From assembly GCA_023406715.1 (NCBI GenBank), contig JAEXVC010000237.1, forward strand, positions 1 to 48,772: a DNA stretch of 48,772 nt. The letters are read 5' to 3'. The notes under the pieces are model-generated. The model saw nothing but the letters and a program-made list of their open reading frames with translations, made no database searches and was not told where the DNA came from. Made by a program: the position numbers and the translations under genes. Of this stretch, positions 42,583 to 48,772 are shown piece after piece. Each line of letters starts with the position of its first letter. Positions within the stretch are counted from its first letter, which is position 1. Source of the DNA: Bacteroidota bacterium (GTDB taxonomy: Bacteria; Bacteroidota; Bacteroidia; Bacteroidales; Tenuifilaceae).

Positions 42583-43731
42583 ATGCAAACTCCATACTAT
42601 CAATACAATATCGACTTGCTACGACAAACACTCAGTATTGCACGGCAAGAATCGCAACTGAATGGTTTCTACGTCCATTATGCACTAAAGGCAAACTCCA
42701 ATCCAACCATTCTGCGAATTATTGCAGAATATGGCTTTGGAGCAGATTGTGTAAGCGGCAACGAAGTAAGAACAGCCCTTGAAAACGGTTTTGAGCCAAA
42801 CAAAATTGTGTTTGCTGGCGTAGGAAAAACTGACGATGAAATTGAGTACGCCATCGATAACGATATTTTTTGCTTACACTGCGAATCGATTCAGGAACTA
42901 GAGGTGATAAATAAAATTGCTTCAGAAAAGAATAAGATAATTGCAGTTGCTCTGCGAATTAACCCTAATGTTGATGCGCTTACCCACAAACATATCACCA
43001 CAGGAACAAGTATCAATAAATTTGGGTTAACTGTAAGCGAGGCAAATCTGGCAATTCAAATTATTCCTAGGTTACAGCACATCAAACTAATTGGCTTACA
43101 TTTCCATATTGGGTCGCAAATTACCAAGATGAGTGTTTTCAGGAATCTTGCCCGGAGGGCAAAGAAGATTGAGCAAGAACTTAATCCTAACGGTGAATTC
43201 CCTTACCTTAACCTTGGTGGTGGATTGGGAATTGACTATGAGAATCCGAATGAGAATCCTATCCCCGAATTCAAGAACTACTTTTCGACTATCAATAGTT
43301 CATTGGAAAGAAAAGGATTTCAAAAAGTGCATTTTGAACTTGGACGCTCATTGGTTGGACAATGCGGAAAACTTATCACCAAGGTTCTATTCACAAAGCA
43401 AACTGGCGAAAAGAATTTTGTTATAGTTGATGCGGGTATGAATACGCTTATTCGTCCTGCACTATATGGTGCTCATCACCGAATTGAGAATGTAACATCA
43501 ACAGAAATTCTACACGAGATTTACAGTATTGTAGGACCAATATGCGAAACAACCGACTGTTTCGACGAGAACATTTATCTACCAGTTACTAAACGTGGCG
43601 ATTTAATTGAAATTCTCTCGTGTGGAGCATACGGCGAAGTAATGAGTTCAAGGTATAACCTTAGGGATTTGCCAGGGATTAAGTTTGCAACTGGAAACGT
43701 TTATCAAGAATCGGAATTGAGTATGGAGTAA
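42583..43731 (+). CDS. lysA: Diaminopimelate decarboxylase
   Basis: The 382-residue PLP enzyme converts meso-diaminopimelate to lysine. The PLP lysine lies in HYALKANSNP (about 32-41). HFHIGSQI, LNLGGGLGIDY, ELGRSLVGQCG and SCGAYGEVMSSRYN are the conserved barrel and active-site segments of fold III decarboxylases. The length is near the lower end of the family, with a short N-terminus. It is translated right after lysC (4-base gap) from the attenuated transcript. A perfect palindromic terminator follows. Confidence 0.94.
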   Translation: MQTPYYQYNIDLLRQTLSIARQESQLNGFYVHYALKANSNPTILRIIAEYGFGADCVSGNEVRTALENGFEPNKIVFAGVGKTDDEIEYAIDNDIFCLHCESIQELEVINKIASEKNKIIAVALRINPNVDALTHKHITTGTSINKFGLTVSEANLAIQIIPRLQHIKLIGLHFHIGSQITKMSVFRNLARRAKKIEQELNPNGEFPYLNLGGGLGIDYENPNENPIPEFKNYFSTINSSLERKGFQKVHFELGRSLVGQCGKLITKVLFTKQTGEKNFVIVDAGMNTLIRPALYGAHHRIENVTSTEILHEIYSIVGPICETTDCFDENIYLPVTKRGDLIEILSCGAYGEVMSSRYNLRDLPGIKFATGNVYQESELSME

Positions 43732-43735
43732 GAAA

Positions 43736-43757
43736 AAAGAGCGCAATTGCGCTCTTT
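43736..43757. terminator. Terminator shared by lysA and the acyl-CoA ligase
   Basis: AAAGAGCGCAA and its exact complement TTGCGCTCTTT form a perfect 22-base palindrome between two convergent genes, with A- and T-rich flanks on both sides. Confidence 0.75.
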
Positions 43758-43760
43758 CCT

Positions 43761-45446
43761 TTACTTATTGTATATAAAACGTTTTATTTTCTGCGTTGGA
43801 GTCTTCTCGAAAGGTTCATGCTGTTCTACAACCGAATTTAACTTGGAGAAACGTGCAACCTTGGAATTTACATGATGCATAATATCATCCATAATCTTTT
43901 TGGACTTTTCCTCGGCATTATGTTGCCAATCCTTGGCAGAGTGCTTCAAATCATTATAATAATTCTCAACAACCTCTTTATTAAGATGAACCTTTGCAAC
44001 AAGTTTTCCCTTCATCTCATAAACCATCGATTCTAAAACAAACTCGTGCTTATTGATAACATCTTCTATCTCCTCGGGGTAAATATTCTCGCCCGATGCG
44101 CTAAGAATCATATTCTTGTTTCGGCCCTTAATCTCCACATAGCCATTCTCATCAATTGTACCAAGGTCGCCAGTGCGTAACCATCCATCGATAAACATCT
44201 CGGCAGTTAACTCTGGTTCCTTGTAGTAACCAACCATAACATTGGAACCACGAACAAGTATTTCGCCTTCGCCAGTGGTTGGGTTAGGATTGAGAAGTTT
44301 CATCTCCTGACCAGGCAAGTTAAAGCCTGCATGACGGAATTTAACAATTTTCGGGGTACAGCCCGAAAGCAATGGAGAGGTCTCGGTCATACCGTAACCA
44401 ATTGAGTACGGGAACTTACCCTCGTACATAAAACGCTCTACCTCATACGACAACTTAGCACCACCTACACCAAAGAAGTGTAGTTCACCACCGAATACTT
44501 CTTGTAACTTATTGGAAGCCAAACGGTGCATTAGTTTACGAGTAATTGGCAAACTATACATCATACGTTTAGCACGCGATGCTGTTAACTCTGGCTTAAT
44601 TTTATTCTTATAGATTTTCTCGATAACTAAAGGCACCGACAAAATCATAGTTGGCTTAATTTTTTGCATAGCAGGAATAAGCGCTGCTGCTGTTGGTGGT
44701 TTATCAAGGTAGTACACCGATGCACCTGTTGCCATAGGCAACAAGAATCCAATGGTACACTCGTAAGTATGCGAAAGTGGCAAAATTGACAAAAGTCTAT
44801 CAGTTTCGCATACATTTTGAATCATCAAAGTTGATAAAATATTCGAAACCAGATTTTTATGCGATAGCATAACTCCCTTTGGGCGACCTGTAGTGCCCGA
44901 AGTATATATCAATGCAGCTAAATCGTCCTCGGTTGGCTTTGGAAACTCACAATCGCAATAATCAATGTTTACTGTAATTGCAGGAGTTGTGTAAGGCATT
45001 GCTGAATCAACCTTAGCGGTTTGTTCATCTATAGCCTGGAGATTATTTATAAGGACAAAAGCATCGATATTTTTTAAGTTATTCAGATTTAACTGATTGT
45101 ACAATCGAGCTGAAACAAACACAATCTTTGCCTCGCTATGATGGATTATACTCTCCATTTCTGTAGCAGAGAAATCTGGCAAAATTGGAACAACCACCGC
45201 TCCAATTGTAGTGATAGAAAAATAGGCCATTCCCCAATTGGGACTATTTTCCCCAATTAAAGCAACTTTATCGCCTTTCTTAACGCCTAAGGTGTTAAGC
45301 ATTCCCGAAATGTTCCTAACTATAATAGCCATATCGGCATACGATAATGGCTCGGAACCTACAAAAGCAAGAGCAGGACGCTCAGAATAAGCCATTCGTG
45401 AACGGAAAAATATGTCACGAATAGTTAATTTCTTCAATGAAATCAT
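43761..45446 (-). CDS. Long-chain fatty acid--CoA ligase (AMP-binding)
   Basis: The product of 561 residues is an adenylate-forming acyl-CoA synthetase. The AMP-binding signature is in IYTSGTTGRPKGVMLSHKN; further motifs are SIGYGMTETSPLL, WLRTGDLGTIDENGY and GRNKNMILSASGENIYPEEIE. It activates fatty acids with ATP and CoA. An upstream ATG at 45479 would add eleven residues; MISLKKLTIRD at 45446 is preferred because the promoter box at 45496-45503 would leave only about 10 bases before the longer start. Both remain possible. It has its own promoter. Confidence 0.9.
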   Translation of the reverse strand: MISLKKLTIRDIFFRSRMAYSERPALAFVGSEPLSYADMAIIVRNISGMLNTLGVKKGDKVALIGENSPNWGMAYFSITTIGAVVVPILPDFSATEMESIIHHSEAKIVFVSARLYNQLNLNNLKNIDAFVLINNLQAIDEQTAKVDSAMPYTTPAITVNIDYCDCEFPKPTEDDLAALIYTSGTTGRPKGVMLSHKNLVSNILSTLMIQNVCETDRLLSILPLSHTYECTIGFLLPMATGASVYYLDKPPTAAALIPAMQKIKPTMILSVPLVIEKIYKNKIKPELTASRAKRMMYSLPITRKLMHRLASNKLQEVFGGELHFFGVGGAKLSYEVERFMYEGKFPYSIGYGMTETSPLLSGCTPKIVKFRHAGFNLPGQEMKLLNPNPTTGEGEILVRGSNVMVGYYKEPELTAEMFIDGWLRTGDLGTIDENGYVEIKGRNKNMILSASGENIYPEEIEDVINKHEFVLESMVYEMKGKLVAKVHLNKEVVENYYNDLKHSAKDWQHNAEEKSKKIMDDIMHHVNSKVARFSKLNSVVEQHEPFEKTPTQKIKRFIYNK

Positions 45447-45495
45447 TCTAACAATTAAAATTAATACTTGCTTTGCCATGCATCAAAGCGAATCG

Positions 45496-45503
45496 CAAAT
45501 GTA
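45496..45503 (-). promoter_or_regulatory. -7 box of the acyl-CoA ligase gene
   Basis: On the minus strand this reads TACATTTG, a perfect TAnnTTTG match. The upstream TTG is not evident at the usual spacing. Confidence 0.4.
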
Positions 45504-45656
45504 TGCTATTAAAACGTATAATGTGATAATTTGTTCCGAATTATTTTTAAAGCAACAAATTCACAATTAGTCCGCAAACGTTTGAAATATGACTTTTATC
45601 AAATAGCAAACCTATATTATTTGACGAACGTTTAATTAAAACAGTCGGAATAAAAA

Positions 45657-46679
45657 CTAAAACTTAATTTTCGAGAATTGCTTATTTCTCAGCACAAAGA
45701 ATTGAAAAAGTATGCTTTTGGATAGAATTTGGGAATTCGGTTTAAGCTGTGTATAACTCGAAGATTTACGGTATTTATTAAGTATTTTAATGTTTTTGAA
45801 GTAATGGCTATGCGCTGTAAATACAGCCTTAAAAAATTTGAATTTAAAACTAGCCAAGTATGCAAAGGCAGAAAGCCAATCGAGCATTACCCTAACAGCA
45901 ACTATTAAAAACAGTTTTTGGGGATGTAGATTTTTGTGAAGTGTGTAAAGGCTATTCCTATAGTTTAGGTATAGTTTGCGAGGATTGTTATTGGGCAAAG
46001 TGCCACCACCTACGTGGTATATCTTTGAAGAGGGAACACTCCAAACGCTAAAACCGTTGTTATGGAAACGCCAACATAAATCAATCTCCTCCATATGGGC
46101 AAAAAAACTATCGTCTAAACCACCCAACTTTAAATAAGCAGAAGCCCTAACAAACATACAAGCCCCGCTAGCCCAAAATATCTCAACAGCATTATTGTAC
46201 TGACTTTCATCAATTTCGATTTCAGAGAGTATTCTACCCCTGCAAAACGGATAGCCAAACTTATCGATAAAACCACCAGCAGCGCCAGCATACTCAAAGT
46301 ATTCCTTGCGGGAATAGTCCATTATTTTGGGTGCACATGCCGCAGCATTAGGCCGCGAATCCATAAACTCAACTAAAGGCTGAAGCCAACCCTCAGTAAC
46401 TTCAACATCGGAATTTAGCAAAACAAAATACTCGGCATCAATTTGTTGAAGCGCTCTGTTGTAACCCTCGGCAAAGCCGTAGTTCTTATCTAAACGAATT
46501 TGAATTACATCCTTAAACTCGCTGTCTAATAAATTCAATGAGCCATCGGTTGAACCATTGTCAGCAACAAAAACACCAATTCCCTCGCCCTTTGAGTTTG
46601 AGAGAACATTGGGCAAAAACTTTTGGAGAAAACGCTCTCCATTCCAATTTAAAATAACAACGGCAACCTTAAATCTCAT
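45657..46679 (-). CDS. Family 2 glycosyltransferase
   Basis: The 340-residue protein has a GT-A catalytic domain: VVILNWNGE at the N-terminus, ADNGSTDGS for the nucleotide, LLNSDVEV as the metal-binding DxD variant, and HMEEIDLCWR as the late acidic motif. The C-terminal 100 residues are basic and partly hydrophobic, suggesting membrane attachment. Rhamnosyltransferase-type relatives build lipopolysaccharide or O-antigen chains. It follows the acyltransferase gene by 10 bases in the same operon. Confidence 0.88.
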   Translation of the reverse strand: MRFKVAVVILNWNGERFLQKFLPNVLSNSKGEGIGVFVADNGSTDGSLNLLDSEFKDVIQIRLDKNYGFAEGYNRALQQIDAEYFVLLNSDVEVTEGWLQPLVEFMDSRPNAAACAPKIMDYSRKEYFEYAGAAGGFIDKFGYPFCRGRILSEIEIDESQYNNAVEIFWASGACMFVRASAYLKLGGLDDSFFAHMEEIDLCWRFHNNGFSVWSVPSSKIYHVGGGTLPNNNPRKLYLNYRNSLYTLHKNLHPQKLFLIVAVRVMLDWLSAFAYLASFKFKFFKAVFTAHSHYFKNIKILNKYRKSSSYTQLKPNSQILSKSILFQFFVLRNKQFSKIKF

Positions 46680-46689
46680 TATTTACGGG

Positions 46690-47571
46690 TTAATTAGCGT
46701 TTGTTCTTTTATGCTTCCACCTACGATGCGACCAAAGCCAATACTCGGGCTTTTCCTGAATCAATCGTTCCAAAGCCTTAACATGCATTTCTGTTATTTC
46801 GTACTGTTTAGTTTCCTTTGGATTTTCAGTTAAAAGTTCCAATTCAACCTCGTAACGACCTCGCTTAATCTTACGCATGTTGCAGAAAAGAACTGGTTGA
46901 TTAGCCTTAACAGCTATTTTCTCAGTACCTAAGAATATTGGTGTATCCTGATTTAAGAAAGTAGTCCAATATCTAATATCGCCTTTTACTGGAGTTTGAT
47001 CCGATATTAAACCCAGAAAAAAGGGTTTCCCCTCCTGCGACATTTTTAGAGCCATCCTAGCAACTTCATGCATAGGAACTGGCAATGCACCAAACTTTTC
47101 GCGACTTTTATTTATGAAATTTTCGAAATGTTTATTATTGATTGGTTTATATGCTCCAATTACTGTATGCTTCACATAAAGAGAGAAAAGATTAAGCAAC
47201 TCCCAATTTCCATAATGTCCCCCTGTAACAATTACGCTCTTACCCTTATCATAGAACTCATTAATCAAATCGATATTCTTGAAGGTAACCATTTTTTTCA
47301 CTCTGCGATTGCTTACAAAAAGAGAATAATTCACCTCTACAAATAAATCGCAAAAATGACGGTAAAATCTTCTTTCAATCTTTTTTAACTCCTTATCGGT
47401 TTTATCTGGAAACGAATTCTTAAGATTCTCTCTTACAGTCTTTTTTCTGTAACCAAACACATAGTAGATAAAAAAGAAATTAAGGTCTGACAAAAGAAAT
47501 AGAACTCTTAATGGCAAGAAAGCCAAAAGACGAACTGTTATGTAAAAAAGATAGAAAAGAATTAAATCCAT
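46690..47571 (-). CDS. LpxL/HtrB-type lipid A acyltransferase family protein
   Basis: The 293-residue protein has an N-terminal hydrophobic segment and the LPLAT motif GGHYGNWE (about 113-120), where His and Glu four residues apart form the HX4E catalytic pair. Further features are GLISDQTPVKG and a conserved YWLWSHRRWKH ending, typical of the LpxL/HtrB family. It adds a secondary acyl chain to lipid A precursors on the cytoplasmic side of the inner membrane. The operon runs IMPase-family gene, 6 bases, this gene, 10 bases, glycosyltransferase. That supports a lipopolysaccharide role. Confidence 0.88.
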   Translation of the reverse strand: MDLILFYLFYITVRLLAFLPLRVLFLLSDLNFFFIYYVFGYRKKTVRENLKNSFPDKTDKELKKIERRFYRHFCDLFVEVNYSLFVSNRRVKKMVTFKNIDLINEFYDKGKSVIVTGGHYGNWELLNLFSLYVKHTVIGAYKPINNKHFENFINKSREKFGALPVPMHEVARMALKMSQEGKPFFLGLISDQTPVKGDIRYWTTFLNQDTPIFLGTEKIAVKANQPVLFCNMRKIKRGRYEVELELLTENPKETKQYEITEMHVKALERLIQEKPEYWLWSHRRWKHKRTNAN

Positions 47572-47577
47572 TGGTAT

Positions 47578-48372
47578 CTATTTAATCATAAAACTATTAA
47601 CAACATCAACAAACTCATCATGAATAAAATTGTTTGTGGCAATAATTTCGGCACCAAAGATATAGTTTTTCCCCTTAGAGTAATCGCATACCTGCCCTCC
47701 TGCCCTCTCAACAATTAATGCGCCGGCTGCAACATCCCAAGGATTTAGACCATACTCATAAAACGCATCGAAACGGCCGCTGGCCACGTAAACCAAATCC
47801 GTTGCGGCTGAGCCTAACCTGCGCATTCCGTGCGAATGGCGCATAAAGTAATCGAGCGATTTAAGCAACTGGTCTATTCGGGAATAATCGTAGTAAGGAA
47901 ATCCTGTACAAACAAGAGAATCGTTAACCTTGGCAACATCCGATACCTTTATAATATCAGCATTGCAATACGCAGCGCTATCGGCATTGGCCCAGAAACA
48001 CTCATCCAAATTAGGCTCGTAAACCACGCCAACCAAAACGTTCTGACCATCCATTAGTGCAACGCTTACAGCGTATGGTGCTAATCCGTGTATGTAGTTT
48101 GTGGTGCCATCCAACGGATCGATAACCCAGTTTAAGCCACCCTCTTTTGGAACGCCAGTTCCCTCCTCAGCAATAAAACCAGCTGTGGGAACAGTTTTGG
48201 AAAGAGCATCAACAAGCATTTTCTCGCAGGTTTTATCCACATACGAAACAAAATTATGCTCGCCTTTCACTTCAACCTTTTGCTGCAAAAAATTGGCACG
48301 CTCCTTTAAAGCGAACTTTCCTGCCTCTTTGGCTGCTTCAATAACCTGTTCGGTAATAATCTGTAATATCAT
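47578..48372 (-). CDS. suhB: Inositol monophosphatase family protein
   Basis: The 264-residue protein has the metal-binding motifs of the family: EEGTG, DPLDGTTNYIHG (about 86-97) and NPWDVAAGALIVERAGG near the C-terminus. Members remove phosphate from inositol monophosphates or related sugars with magnesium; the SuhB branch also has RNA-linked roles in other bacteria. The symbol is used in the family sense only. It is 63 bases downstream of the HDIG gene, with a hairpin between, and 6 bases upstream of the acyltransferase. Confidence 0.88.
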   Translation of the reverse strand: MILQIITEQVIEAAKEAGKFALKERANFLQQKVEVKGEHNFVSYVDKTCEKMLVDALSKTVPTAGFIAEEGTGVPKEGGLNWVIDPLDGTTNYIHGLAPYAVSVALMDGQNVLVGVVYEPNLDECFWANADSAAYCNADIIKVSDVAKVNDSLVCTGFPYYDYSRIDQLLKSLDYFMRHSHGMRRLGSAATDLVYVASGRFDAFYEYGLNPWDVAAGALIVERAGGQVCDYSKGKNYIFGAEIIATNNFIHDEFVDVVNSFMIK

Positions 48373-48398
48373 TTTAAAATCTTTAATAACGCAAATGG

Positions 48399-48418
48399 AT
48401 TCCTGCTCGCGCAGGAAT
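48399..48418. repeat. Intergenic hairpin ATTCCTGC/GCAGGAAT
   Basis: Eight-base perfect arms around a TCGC tetraloop, located between the HDIG and IMPase genes on the same strand. There is no T-run, so it is more likely a processing or stability hairpin, or an extragenic repeat. Confidence 0.45.
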
Positions 48419-48435
48419 GTAAAGAATTCTAATAA

Positions 48436-48772
48436 TTAAAACCCTAACTCCTCTTGAATTGGAACAAGCGCTTCGATTGAGAGTTGAGCAAACTCATCGA
48501 TATTCATTCCAAACTTTTCGCACTCCAAAATTGTATCGCGGTTTACCGATGCGGCAAACATCTTCTCCTTCATACGCTTTGTAACGGACTTAACCTTAAC
48601 GCTCGATATTTTCTTATCGGGGTAAACCAGCGCTGTAGCAAAAATAAGCCCTGTAATTGTTTCGCCGGCAGCCAGTGCAAATTGGAATTTAGTAGTACGT
48701 TGCATTCCAGTTGCCATCTCGTTATGCATACGGATTGCATCAACAGCCTCGGCTGGTAAAATATCCTTAAGC
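48436..48772 (-). CDS. HDIG-type hydrolase, C-terminal part only
   Basis: The frame is open to the window edge (reading ILPAEAVDAIRMHNE before the first internal Met), so only the last 112 residues or so are visible. The visible part, with LAAGETITGLIFATALV, VKVKSVTKRMKEKMFAASVN and CEKFGMNIDEF, closely matches the C-terminus of small HDIG-domain metal-dependent hydrolases. The HD metal-binding motif itself lies outside. Family members are putative phosphohydrolases of unknown substrate. The stop is 63 bases before the IMPase-family gene. Confidence 0.8.
   Translation of the reverse strand, partial: LKDILPAEAVDAIRMHNEMATGMQRTTKFQFALAAGETITGLIFATALVYPDKKISSVKVKSVTKRMKEKMFAASVNRDTILECEKFGMNIDEFAQLSIEALVPIQEELGF

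Overview
The window looks like a low-GC chromosome segment from a member of the phylum Bacteroidota, probably class Bacteroidia. Four things point there. A 1871-residue surface protein carries a type IX secretion sorting tail. Several -7 boxes match TAnnTTTG, the promoter consensus of this phylum. Signal peptides often end in NAQ or SAQ. The gene families (UbiA/MqnP-like prenyltransferase, TPR histidine kinase, PepSY_TM, HDIG hydrolase) are typical of the phylum. No rRNA, tRNA, insertion sequence or CRISPR array was seen. Genus and species cannot be named from the sequence alone.

Layout. 1-2325: the 3' part of a very AT-rich gene whose domains fit the TPR-GreAB-C-PIN proteins described in predicted bacterial conflict systems; its start lies outside the window. 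2326-3489: repeat-rich spacer around a lipoprotein with three IARQPEA motifs. 3490-6001: YccF membrane protein, a methyltransferase, and an ECF sigma factor with a two-helix membrane partner. 6275-9205: a tight four-gene envelope cassette. It holds a membrane-anchored amidase, a membrane protein of matching layout, a membrane coiled-coil protein and an exported helical protein. It resembles a lysis module and is the most novel-looking unit here. 9493-12328: an NTF2-like lipoprotein, an acyltransferase plus methyltransferase pair, and a small membrane protein. 12483-15065: two outer-membrane barrels flanking a glycerophosphodiesterase lipoprotein. 15327-20495: GNAT, a tandem double adenylate kinase, HAD phosphatase, a DUF4384 protein and an Old Yellow Enzyme homologue. 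20794-25897: an orphan chemoreceptor, pyrophosphatase, MurB and a glycosyltransferase. 25905-31603: PepSY_TM protein, an OB-type lipoprotein, UbiA, and a TPR histidine kinase with an NtrC-type regulator. 31676-37291: the giant propeller-repeat T9SS cargo. 37454-40408: macro-domain protein directly behind pheT. 40409-43731: a repeat-rich spacer, then a leader peptide and attenuator preceding lysC-lysA. 43761-48772: acyl-CoA ligase, glycosyltransferase, lipid A-type acyltransferase, inositol-phosphatase family protein, and a partial HDIG hydrolase.

How parts fit together. Most genes are core metabolism or envelope biogenesis. lysC-lysA form a biosynthetic operon for the aspartate family. Its leader encodes a 39-residue peptide with clustered Met and Lys codons, and an antiterminator segment is placed where a stalled ribosome would expose it. 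The accessory parts are the PIN gene at the left edge and the amidase cassette. Several coding starts were moved downstream of the longest frame because of signal peptides, promoters or overlaps with divergent genes; each entry says so. Promoters, hairpins and membrane topologies were read by eye and have not been computed.
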